Assembly (NCBI GenBank): GCA_934754755.1
Contig: CAKVJS010000037.1
Span: forward strand, 1 to 8,829
Reading direction: 5' to 3'
Origin: an uncultured Erysipelotrichales bacterium
Lineage (GTDB): Bacteria; Bacillota_I; Bacilli_A; Erysipelotrichales; Coprobacillaceae
DNA length: 8,829 bases
Every line of letters starts with the position of its first letter. Position 1 is the first letter of the stretch. A program made the position numbers and the translations under genes. Below the pieces are notes generated by a model. It did no database searches. It was not told the DNA's origin and worked only from the letters and a program-made list of their open reading frames with translations. Positions 1 through 5,452 of the stretch are shown here, one piece after another.

Positions 1-2
1 CG

Positions 3-518
3 AATGAACAAACGAACTCTACTTGGTCAGATGTTACCGTAAAAGATGAATTACCAAAAGGAATTACATTTGACCCAGCACAAGCGAATGTGCAAGTCAA
101 TGGAAAAGAAACAAAATATGAGTACAATCCAGATTCACGTACTTTACAAGTATCGCTTGGAGATATCGAAGGTGGAAATTTAAATGGTGAAGGAAAAGAT
201 CAAAAAGATATTACTTTCCTTACAACCGTTAATAAGGATGCCTTAGATAATACAATTACCAATATTGCCAAAGTATCAGGAAGCAATAGCGAAGAACAAA
301 CAACACCTACAGATGCAGGTAATAGCACCCATGTCAGCATGCCAACTAAGACTCCAAATGGAAGTAATGCAAATGGAAATCACGTTCATGGAAGCAAAAA
401 AGGTGTAGCAACAGCTACTTCTGATACGACAGATTCTATGTATTACTATGTCGTAACTGCCCTAGGTAGCCTATGTATTGGATTATCAACGATATATCGA
501 AGAAAAGAACAACAATAA
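3..518 (+). CDS. C-terminal part of a cell-wall surface protein (DUF11-like repeat plus sortase-type anchor), 5' truncated by window
   Basis: This is the last 171 codons of a gene whose start lies before the window; the frame is open from base 3 to TAA at 516-518. The first ~95 visible residues (VKDELPKGITF, then ...LDNTITNIAKVSGSN) read like the end of a DUF11/'conserved repeat' beta-sandwich domain, typical of Firmicute surface stalk proteins. A Ser/Thr/Asn/Gly-rich spacer follows. The end has the layout of a sortase signal: Gly-Val-Ala-Thr-Ala-Thr-Ser-Asp, then a ~20-residue hydrophobic span (bases 438-497) and the positive tail RRKEQQ. There is no LPXTG; the pentapeptide position holds VATAT-like residues. 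The protein is probably exported and either attached to peptidoglycan by a sortase of unusual specificity or simply held in the membrane by its tail. The ligand is unknown. A GTG at 90 could be mistaken for a start, but the reading frame and domain both extend upstream of it. Confidence 0.85.
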   Translation, partial: NEQTNSTWSDVTVKDELPKGITFDPAQANVQVNGKETKYEYNPDSRTLQVSLGDIEGGNLNGEGKDQKDITFLTTVNKDALDNTITNIAKVSGSNSEEQTTPTDAGNSTHVSMPTKTPNGSNANGNHVHGSKKGVATATSDTTDSMYYYVVTALGSLCIGLSTIYRRKEQQ

Positions 519-522
519 TTAT

Positions 523-575
523 AAAAAGGTAAAGCATGTAGGTAATAAATGTTACTACATGCTTCCTTTTTTTTA
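523..575 (+). terminator. Rho-independent terminator of the surface protein gene
   Basis: AAGCATGTAG (532-541) pairs perfectly with CTACATGCTT (555-564). After a bulged G, GTAA/TTA adds three more inner pairs. Outside the stem, AAAAAGG (523-529) can pair with CCTTTTT (565-571), and the T-run at 567-574 forms the tail. It begins five bases after the TAA stop. Confidence 0.9.
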
Positions 576-641
576 TATAGAGATAGATTATAAAATAAGT
601 GTAGTACAATAGACTAGCGTATAGTAAAAAGAAAGTAGGTA

Positions 642-650
642 TGCTATGAT
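642..650 (+). promoter_or_regulatory. Possible extended -10 promoter for manA
   Basis: TGC-TATGAT (642-650) matches an extended -10 element (TGn plus 5 of 6 bases of TATAAT). No convincing -35 lies 17 bases upstream. Transcription would begin near 657, giving a leader of about 35 bases. No other candidate in 576-691 is clearly better, so this is a tentative call. Confidence 0.35.
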
Positions 651-691
651 AAAAAAGACAGAATACTACTTGTTAGTGGAAAGGGGAGAGT

Positions 692-1627
692 ATGGGACAT
701 ATACTATGGTTAGAACCAATTTTTAAGGAAAAAATATGGGGCGGAAATGCTTTGCGTGATGTATATAATTATCCGATACCAAGTGATAAAACTGGTGAAT
801 GTTGGGCAATCGCTGCTCATCAAAATGGGGACTGTTTAATAAAGGAAGGAAAATACCAAGGGGTACCCTTATCTCGTTTATTTCATGAACATAATGAGCT
901 ATTTGGCAATATAGAAGGGGATGTCTTTCCGTTGTTGGTAAAAATCATTGATGCCCATGATGATTTGTCGATTCAGGTACATCCCAATGATACGTACGCA
1001 AAAAAGTATGAAAACTCACTAGGAAAAACGGAATGCTGGTATGTGTTAGAGGCAAGCGAAGAAGCCTGTTTAATCATGGGTCATAATGCAACCACAAAAG
1101 ATGAATTTATAAAAGCGATTGAGCAAGATGATTATGATAACTTGTTACGCAGTGTACCTATAAAAAAGGGTGATTTCTTTTATATTCCGGCAGGAACCGT
1201 ACATGCTATTTGTCGGGGGTGCTTGCTCTATGAAGCACAACAATCATCGGATGTAACCTATCGTTTATATGATTACCATCGTAAAGATGATAGTGGCAAG
1301 GAAAGGGAGTTGCATACCCGTCAATCGATAGATGTAACAACCATTCCTTATATGCCTTCAACATTAGAAACAGTAACCCCGGAAAAGATAGAGGACGGTA
1401 TGAAAACAAGCTTACTTTCATCCCCCTTCTTTAATGTTGTGAAGTATGATGTGAAAGGAACAATGGATTTTAAAAATACAGAATCTTTTCAAATGATAAG
1501 CATTGTGGAAGGTAGTGGGTATGTTGGCGAAAGAAAGGTTATAAAAGGAGATCATGGTATTATTTGTGCTGACCAAAAGGAGACAAAATTGGAAGGAAAT
1601 ATGCGCATATTAATGTGTTCTTTATAG
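692..1627 (+). CDS. manA: Mannose-6-phosphate isomerase, class I (short Firmicute type)
   Basis: Interconverts mannose 6-phosphate and fructose 6-phosphate in the cytoplasm. It feeds mannose into glycolysis or supplies mannose phosphate for surface glycans. At 311 residues it matches the short Bacillus-type class I enzyme (about 315 residues). The N-terminus LEPIFKEKIWGG is characteristic. The cupin metal site is visible: Q95 and H97 in QVHPND, E114 in KTECWYVLE, and H171 in YIPAGTVHAI. EAQQSSDVTYRLYDY (181-195) carries the conserved substrate-side Arg191. The C-terminal ~80 residues form the second, degenerate cupin domain. The ATG is preceded by AAGGGGAG (681-688) at good spacing. The malic enzyme ribosome binding site starts at the stop codon, so the two genes are almost certainly co-transcribed. 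All expected active-site residues are present. Confidence 0.96.
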   Translation: MGHILWLEPIFKEKIWGGNALRDVYNYPIPSDKTGECWAIAAHQNGDCLIKEGKYQGVPLSRLFHEHNELFGNIEGDVFPLLVKIIDAHDDLSIQVHPNDTYAKKYENSLGKTECWYVLEASEEACLIMGHNATTKDEFIKAIEQDDYDNLLRSVPIKKGDFFYIPAGTVHAICRGCLLYEAQQSSDVTYRLYDYHRKDDSGKERELHTRQSIDVTTIPYMPSTLETVTPEKIEDGMKTSLLSSPFFNVVKYDVKGTMDFKNTESFQMISIVEGSGYVGERKVIKGDHGIICADQKETKLEGNMRILMCSL

Positions 1628-1636
1628 AAGGAGGAG
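1628..1636 (+). promoter_or_regulatory. Ribosome binding site that fixes the malic enzyme start
   Basis: AAGGAGGAG directly follows the manA TAG and lies 5 bases before ATG 1642. An in-frame GTG at 1615 would put the start inside manA with no Shine-Dalgarno and would add nine residues (MFFIEGGVV) not expected of the family. ATG 1642 is therefore preferred. Confidence 0.85.
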
Positions 1637-1641
1637 TCGTT

Positions 1642-2817
1642 ATGGATATATATGAAAGATCATTAGAAAAACATAAAAAATTACAAGGTAAAATAGAAGT
1701 AAAGTTAAAAGCCGATATTACAACAAGTGAGGATTTATCATTACTATATTCACCAGGTGTTGCAGAACCATGTCGTAAAATAGCCAAGTGCAAGGAAGAT
1801 GTATATCGCTATACTGGTAAGGGAAATACAGTTGCAGTAGTTAGTGATGGAAGTGCTGTTTTAGGACTAGGAAACATTGGTCCTGAGGCGGCCCTTCCAG
1901 TTATGGAAGGAAAGGCGGCCCTTTTTAAAAAATTCGCTAACATTGATGCGATACCTATTTGTCTTGACACCCAAGATGCAACAGAGATTGTATCTATTGT
2001 AAAAGCGTTAGGGCCTACTTTTGGTGGTATTAATTTGGAAGATATTAGCGCCCCTCGTTGCGTTGAGATTGAAAGAAAATTAGTAGAAGAAATGTCTATC
2101 CCTGTTTTTCATGATGATCAACATGGAACTGCGATTGTAGTTACTGCTGGATTAATTAATGCATTAAAGGTTGTAAACAAACAATTATCCGATATTACGG
2201 TTGTTGTATCCGGGGCTGGCGCTGCGGGTAGTGCCATTATAAAAACATTACACTCGCTAGGCGTGCATCAAATATATGCTTTTACAAGCCGTGGAATCCT
2301 TTTAGAGGAAGATAATGAAAAGTATAATTTTCTACAAAAAGAGTTATCACTTATTACCAACCGAAACAATGAACGGTTAACATTAGAACAAGCGATGCAA
2401 AAGGCAGATGTATTTATCGGGGTATCGGCACCGAATATTGTAACGAAACAAATGGTTACCAATATGCGTGAAAATCCAATTATTTTTGCCTTAGCGAATC
2501 CAGAGCCAGAAATTGGGTATCAAGATGCGATCGATGCTGGTGCAGCAGTTGTTGCAACCGGACGTTCTGATTTACCAAATCAAATTAATAATGTATTAGC
2601 GTTCCCTGGTTTATTTAGGGGAGCCTTGGATTCTAAAGCAACGAAAATTACGATGGAAATGCAATTGGCTGCTGCCTATGCTCTATCTGCTATGATTCCA
2701 GAAGAGAATATAACATCGACGTATATTATTCCTCATGCTCTAGATGAAAATGGTAGTACTGTTGTCGCTAATGCTGTAGCAAATACTGCTAAAGAACATG
2801 GAACTATCCGTAAATAA
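1642..2817 (+). CDS. Malic enzyme (oxaloacetate-decarboxylating malate dehydrogenase), short bacterial type
   Basis: Oxidatively decarboxylates malate to pyruvate and CO2 with NAD(P)+ and a divalent metal. At 391 residues it is the compact bacterial form without a fused phosphotransacetylase domain. N-terminal catalytic domain: Tyr36 in LLYSPGVAEPC, VSDGSAVLGLGNIGP (67-81), Lys91 in MEGKAALFK, metal ligands E133/D134 in NLEDISAP, and FHDDQHGTA (156-164). C-terminal Rossmann domain: VVVSGAGAAGSAI (187-199), ALANPEPE (283-290), and ATGRSD plus LPNQINNVLAFPG (305-323). The end of the second Rossmann strand reads YAFTSRG (212-218) instead of the usual Asp-containing sequence. That loss of an acidic residue, with an Arg nearby, hints at NADP+ preference; this is inference. 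It is the second gene of the manA unit, 14 bases after the manA stop, and a strong terminator follows it. Confidence 0.95.
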   Translation: MDIYERSLEKHKKLQGKIEVKLKADITTSEDLSLLYSPGVAEPCRKIAKCKEDVYRYTGKGNTVAVVSDGSAVLGLGNIGPEAALPVMEGKAALFKKFANIDAIPICLDTQDATEIVSIVKALGPTFGGINLEDISAPRCVEIERKLVEEMSIPVFHDDQHGTAIVVTAGLINALKVVNKQLSDITVVVSGAGAAGSAIIKTLHSLGVHQIYAFTSRGILLEEDNEKYNFLQKELSLITNRNNERLTLEQAMQKADVFIGVSAPNIVTKQMVTNMRENPIIFALANPEPEIGYQDAIDAGAAVVATGRSDLPNQINNVLAFPGLFRGALDSKATKITMEMQLAAAYALSAMIPEENITSTYIIPHALDENGSTVVANAVANTAKEHGTIRK

Positions 2818-2821
2818 AAAA

Positions 2822-2838
2822 GTATTATTATGTAATAC
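2822..2838 (+). repeat. Small perfect hairpin just after the malic enzyme stop
   Basis: GTATTA (2822-2827) and TAATAC (2833-2838) form a 6-bp stem with loop TTATG. It has no T-tract of its own and sits immediately before the main terminator. It may protect the 3' end or assist termination, or be chance in AT-rich DNA. Confidence 0.4.
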
Positions 2839-2841
2839 CTG

Positions 2842-2897
2842 AGACTGCGACAAAGCAATGATAAAATGGTCATTCGTTTGTCACAGTCTTTTTCTTT
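2842..2897 (+). terminator. Rho-independent terminator of the manA-malic enzyme unit
   Basis: A long interrupted stem: AGACTG (2842-2847) with CAGTCT (2884-2889), GACAAA (2849-2854) with TTTGTC (2877-2882), and AATGA (2857-2861) with TCATT (2870-2874). The loop is eight bases. A pyrimidine tail TTTTTCTTTT follows. The left arm belongs to a motif seen twice more in this window (3769-3788 and, inverted, 3917-3937). Confidence 0.92.
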
Positions 2898-3109
2898 TAT
2901 TGATAACTACCATGATGGATAGCCCATAAATTCCAAAAAATCTTGTTCATTATCAACAATATACCTATGGCAGATTGAAATAGTTAGTAATTAAATATTT
3001 ATCGAAAATAAAAATATAAGAGGAATAGATCTTTTAGCGGATAGAAGATCTATTGAAATGGTAAATAAACACTGCCAATATATACTATGATAAAATAATA
3101 ACATTACTA
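2898..3109. other. Intergenic stretch upstream of the secreted trefoil gene
   Basis: With its flanks this belongs to a 381-base gap without an assigned gene. It is very AT-rich. It holds the inverted repeat at 3024-3054 (separate entry) and, on the minus strand at 2988-2907, a 27-codon open stretch ending ...DNEQDFLEFMGYPSW and a stop. That stretch looks protein-like but is too short to call and lacks a start with a ribosome binding site. No RNA gene is recognised. Confidence 0.6.
3024..3054. repeat. Perfect 10-bp inverted repeat, possible operator
   Basis: AATAGATCTT (3024-3033) is the exact reverse complement of AAGATCTATT (3045-3054), with an 11-base spacer. There is no T-tract on either strand, so it is not a terminator. 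It lies about 56 bases before the likely -10 element's -35 partner and about 145 bases before the start codon of the secreted trefoil gene. A regulator operator or an RNA/cruciform structure are the options. Confidence 0.55.
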
Positions 3110-3137
3110 TTGTATTCTGATCACTGAGTCTTATAAT
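3110..3137 (+). promoter_or_regulatory. Probable promoter of the secreted trefoil gene
   Basis: A perfect -10 TATAAT (3132-3137) lies 16 bases after a weak -35 TTGTAT (3110-3115). Transcription would start near 3144, giving a leader of about 55 bases. The -10 is the left half of the dyad TATAAT-AGGG-ATTATA (3132-3147), and the palindrome AGAGATCTCT (3147-3156) follows at about +4. Overlap of dyads with the promoter core suggests repressor control, although no regulator is identified. Confidence 0.5.
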
Positions 3138-3198
3138 AGGGATTATAGAGATCTCTTACAAATCACTCAACTACTATTTTTTAGAAAGGGGAGTTGTT

Positions 3199-3726
3199 AT
3201 GAAAAAAATAGTTGCTTTTATTTTATCAATTTTGACATGCACTGGATTTATATTTCCATCTCCAGTATTCGCAAATGAAAGACATATTGAAGAACGCCAT
3301 TATCATATTCGAAACCATGCGGTTAATAATTTATCAATAGAGGCCACCGGTAGAGGGTTAAAAGAGGGATATGATACTTATTTGCAACCCACACAGGATT
3401 CCTGGTACCAAACGATATGGCTAGATTATTATCCTGATAAAGACGTGTATACCATTCGAACATCGGCTACTAATAAATTCTTTATTTTAGCTTTTTGGCC
3501 CGATAATGAACATCTTATGTATACTCGTATAAGGCGAACTCCAGAGGCTGAATGGAAAATAATCAAGGTAGAAGATGTCGGATATGTTATAAAAAATGTG
3601 AATAAACCTGATTATATTCTTAGAACCCGGAATCCATTCGGAATTAATGCAGGGGATCAGTTAATCTGTAAACCAAGATTATTGAATGAAGGATACTTAG
3701 TCGGGGAGCTATGGGATTTCGATTAA
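3199..3726 (+). CDS. Small secreted protein with predicted beta-trefoil (ricin-B-like) fold
   Basis: I do not recognise a named family, but the architecture is legible in these 175 residues. MKK plus a hydrophobic core and SPVFA form a signal peptide with likely cleavage after Ala25, so the mature protein is about 150 residues and extracellular. It divides into three related units of ~45 residues: Y35-HIRN to W74, Y84-TIRT to W119, and Y129-VIKN to W172. Each opens Tyr-x-Ile-(Arg/Lys)-(Asn/Thr) and ends with a Trp, as in ricin-B/beta-trefoil lectins (QxW-type). The exact QxW motif is not preserved; the first unit has Q71-T-I-W74. A carbohydrate- or protein-binding role outside the cell is inferred. 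There is no catalytic domain, membrane anchor or sorting signal. AGAAAGGGGAG (3183-3193) precedes the ATG. The gene stands alone, between terminators, next to convergent aroD. A host-interacting lectin or a toxin-complex-like haemagglutinin subunit are possibilities only. Confidence 0.8.
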   Translation: MKKIVAFILSILTCTGFIFPSPVFANERHIEERHYHIRNHAVNNLSIEATGRGLKEGYDTYLQPTQDSWYQTIWLDYYPDKDVYTIRTSATNKFFILAFWPDNEHLMYTRIRRTPEAEWKIIKVEDVGYVIKNVNKPDYILRTRNPFGINAGDQLICKPRLLNEGYLVGELWDFD

Positions 3727-3744
3727 GAAGATATGAGTAAATAA

Positions 3745-3893
3745 TAAAAAAGAATCTACTATTAGTAGTTCCTGGAGTGTCGACAAAGTCATAGGATAAT
3801 GTCGACATTTTTGTATTATAACTTTTGATTCTTACTGAGATAAAAATTATTTTTAAAATGATTGCTCAATGTATGTATTAAAAAAAGAATCTA
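3745..3893 (+). repeat. 13-base direct repeat in the convergent intergenic region
   Basis: AAAAAAGAATCTA occurs at 3746-3758 and again at 3881-3893, 135 bases apart. The second copy supplies, on the minus strand, the T-tract and one stem arm of the aroD terminator. It may be a duplicated terminator fragment or partly chance because of the A-run. Confidence 0.45.
3778..3815 (+). terminator. Rho-independent terminator of the secreted trefoil gene
   Basis: Two copies of the self-palindrome TGTCGACA (3778-3785 and 3800-3807) form an 8-bp stem with a 14-base loop, followed by TTTTT (3808-3812). A smaller hairpin, CTACT-ATT-AGTAG (3756-3768), lies just upstream. The left arm is part of the recurrent motif TTCCTGGAGTGTCGACAAAG (3769-3788). 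Confidence 0.8.
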
Positions 3894-3937
3894 TACCAAT
3901 GAAGATTATTTCATATCTTTATCGACAGTCTGAGGTA
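3879..3937 (-). terminator. Probable terminator of the yebC-aroD operon
   Basis: Read on the minus strand directly after the aroD TGA, the sequence starts TACCTCAGACTGTCGATAAAG (3937-3917, a copy of the recurrent motif). Further on, AATCT and AGATT (at 3907-3903 and 3893-3889) can form a 5-bp stem, followed by C and a run of seven T (3886-3880). The stem is short, so termination strength is uncertain. Convergence with the trefoil gene makes bidirectional termination here likely. Confidence 0.5.
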
Positions 3938-4702
3938 TCATATATGTAACTGTTGTAAGATACTTGCTAACAAAGTAGCTGGGATTTGTCCTGGAGCAGA
4001 GGGTTGACAAACACTTCCAAAAGTGATTTGAGAACCAAATGTCTCTCCGGCAATGCGACTAATGCGGCCTAATCTACCCATGGCGATGGTTACAATGGGT
4101 ATCGTGCAATTGGTATGAGCTTGTATGGTTGCCTGTAATAGCCGATACACATCGGCTGTTGTTTCGGGCATAACGGCGATTTTTGCGATGTTTGCACCAG
4201 TTTCCTGCATATGAATTAGGGTTTCGACCATTTCTTCGATAGATGGTGTAATGGTAAAGTTATGATACGATAACAGTACGAGCACTTGATTTCGCGTTGC
4301 ATAATCAATGAGTTGTTCTTTGGCTGGAGACGGTATTGTCATTTCAATATCGATCATATCAATCTTCTTACTTTTGATTATCGCTTGATATAATTGTATA
4401 TATTGGTCGCTAGTAATGGATTGATGGCCGCCTTGTGAGTGGGTTCTAAAGGTAGTTAGTAAGATGGTATTACCAATTTTTTGACGTATGTTCGATAGAA
4501 CCGATAGTAGAGTATCAATCGAAGTACTTGCATACCGATCGATTCGCCATTCTATAATAGAGACAACATCTGTTTTAAGTATTTCGGTTATTTCGCTATC
4601 TATTTCTTGCCATGAGGAGGAAGTTAGGGAAACACAAATCTTGGGTGGGTAGGAAGAGAAAAAATCCATATAATGTAAAAAGGAGAATTTATTCTCCTTC
4701 AT
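3938..4702 (-). CDS. aroD: 3-dehydroquinate dehydratase, type I
   Basis: Third step of the shikimate pathway: dehydrates 3-dehydroquinate to 3-dehydroshikimate through a Schiff base. At 254 residues it is the usual class I length. Active-site positions are visible and run a constant 3-4 residues from the E. coli numbering: E51 and R53 in EWRID, R86 in TFRT, H147 in SYHNF, K174 in AKIAVMP (Schiff-base lysine), R213 in GRLGRISR, S235 and Q239 in QPSAPGQ. GETFGSQITFG is the family C-terminal signature. The start is uncertain. ATG 4702 overlaps the end of yebC by 14 bases with only a weak GTGAG before it. ATG 4669 (Met12) lies just before SSYPPKICVSL but is 23 bases beyond the AAGGAG. The N-terminal ~18 residues show no family match. 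The gene is translationally coupled to yebC; other shikimate genes are not in the window. Confidence 0.94.
   Translation of the reverse strand: MKENKFSFLHYMDFFSSYPPKICVSLTSSSWQEIDSEITEILKTDVVSIIEWRIDRYASTSIDTLLSVLSNIRQKIGNTILLTTFRTHSQGGHQSITSDQYIQLYQAIIKSKKIDMIDIEMTIPSPAKEQLIDYATRNQVLVLLSYHNFTITPSIEEMVETLIHMQETGANIAKIAVMPETTADVYRLLQATIQAHTNCTIPIVTIAMGRLGRISRIAGETFGSQITFGSVCQPSAPGQIPATLLASILQQLHI
4680..4699 (-). promoter_or_regulatory. 20-base perfect palindrome centred on the yebC stop and containing the aroD-side Shine-Dalgarno
   Basis: AAGGAGAAT and ATTCTCCTT are exact 9-base complements with a two-base centre. On the minus strand the yebC stop TAA (4691-4689) lies at the tip of the hairpin, the 5' arm carries AAGGAG, and the 3' arm is followed by TTTT. 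The aroD ATG (4702-4700) abuts the 5' end of the hairpin. A ribosome finishing yebC must melt the hairpin, which would suit translational coupling or attenuation between the two genes. Function is inferred; the symmetry is directly visible. Confidence 0.6.
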
Positions 4703-5420
4703 AATTACTCACATTGTGAATGATGGTATCCACGTCTTCACAGTCATTAAGTAAGCGCAACAATCTTTCAAATAGTTCCATATCTTCTTTCGACAAGGAA
4801 ACGTATTCTTGGGGGAAGGTTGATATTTCTTCTACGTCGAAAACAACATTCGCATTGGCATTTTCAATAGCCGTTTTTATCTTATATAGGTCTTGCGGTT
4901 CTCCCGTGACTTCGATAACCCCATCTTCGTGCGTCTCAATATCCTTAACATCTACTTCACCCATAACTAGAGCTTCTAATGTTTCTTCCTCATTTAAACC
5001 AGTAAAAGTCACCACAGCTACCGTATCATATAAATAAGCAACCGAACCTTCGGCCCCCAATTTTGATTTTGCCTTCGTAAAGGCAGGGCGTACTTGCGAT
5101 ATTGTACGATTGATATTATTGGTTAGACATTTAACAATAATGGTTGAGCCACCCGGACCATACCCTTCAAACTGTAGTGGATCGTAATTTTCAGTTGCTC
5201 CACTTTTTACCTTTTCAATCGCTCGTTTAATAACATCACCAGGAACTTGTTCTTTTTTGGCTTTATCAATGATTCGGCGTAATGATAAATTGGCATCGGG
5301 ATCGGAACCACCACTCTTTGCTAATAAATAGATTTCTTTTCCATATCTAGAATATAGTTTTGCTTTAGCAGCAGCTGTTTTAGCCATAGCTGCTTTTCGT
5401 ACTTCATGCGCTCTACCCAT
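4689..5420 (-). CDS. YebC/TACO1-family protein (YeeI/YeeN-like), probable translation factor
   Basis: 243 residues, matching the family length. MGRAHEVRKAAMAKT opens like the YeeI/YeeN branch (MGRKW...) rather than the MAGHSKW branch, and lacks the Trp found there. Then come AAAKAKLYSRYGKEIYLLAK (17-36), SDPDANLSLRRIIDKAK (39-55), EGYGPGGSTIIVKCLTNN (85-102, core signature) and LGAEGSVAYLYD (121-132). The acidic C-terminal domain includes EVDVKDIE (155-162). The family was long annotated as DNA-binding regulators; later work links YebC/TACO1 proteins to ribosomes and relief of stalling at proline-rich sequences. I favour the translation role. ATG 5420 is chosen because AAAGGAGG sits 6-7 bases upstream; an in-frame ATG at 5453 lies within the -10 element. 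First gene of the operon with aroD. Confidence 0.93.
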   Translation of the reverse strand: MGRAHEVRKAAMAKTAAAKAKLYSRYGKEIYLLAKSGGSDPDANLSLRRIIDKAKKEQVPGDVIKRAIEKVKSGATENYDPLQFEGYGPGGSTIIVKCLTNNINRTISQVRPAFTKAKSKLGAEGSVAYLYDTVAVVTFTGLNEEETLEALVMGEVDVKDIETHEDGVIEVTGEPQDLYKIKTAIENANANVVFDVEEISTFPQEYVSLSKEDMELFERLLRLLNDCEDVDTIIHNVSNYEGE

Positions 5421-5452
5421 AGTACTTCCTCCTTTGTTACTTATTCTATCCA

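Noticed and set aside
634..670. Imperfect inverted repeat AGTAGGTAT...ATACTACT upstream of manA as an operator or riboswitch
   Set aside because: Arms are short with a bulge, the spacer is AT-rich and no known leader motif is visible; it may be chance.
1206..1421. Minus-strand open frame inside manA
   Set aside because: It lies wholly within the strongly conserved manA coding region, has no ribosome binding site and shows no recognisable motif.
1560..1793. Minus-strand open frame across the manA-malic enzyme junction
   Set aside because: It is antisense to two well-supported genes and their intervening ribosome binding site, with no motif of its own.
3238..3243. Cys14 in the secreted protein as a lipoprotein attachment site
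   Set aside because: The preceding residues ILT do not fit a lipobox, the hydrophobic core continues past the Cys, and a good signal peptidase I site (VFA) follows at residue 25.
2829..3949. TATGTAA at 2829-2835 and 3943-3949 as target-site duplication flanking the inverted motif copies
   Set aside because: The right copy is five bases away from the motif and lies within aroD coding sequence, and a 7-base AT-rich match is easily chance.
4720..5037. Plus-strand open frame antisense to yebC, Ser/Thr-rich
   Set aside because: The composition is what antisense reading of the yebC codons gives, and there is no ribosome binding site or promoter.
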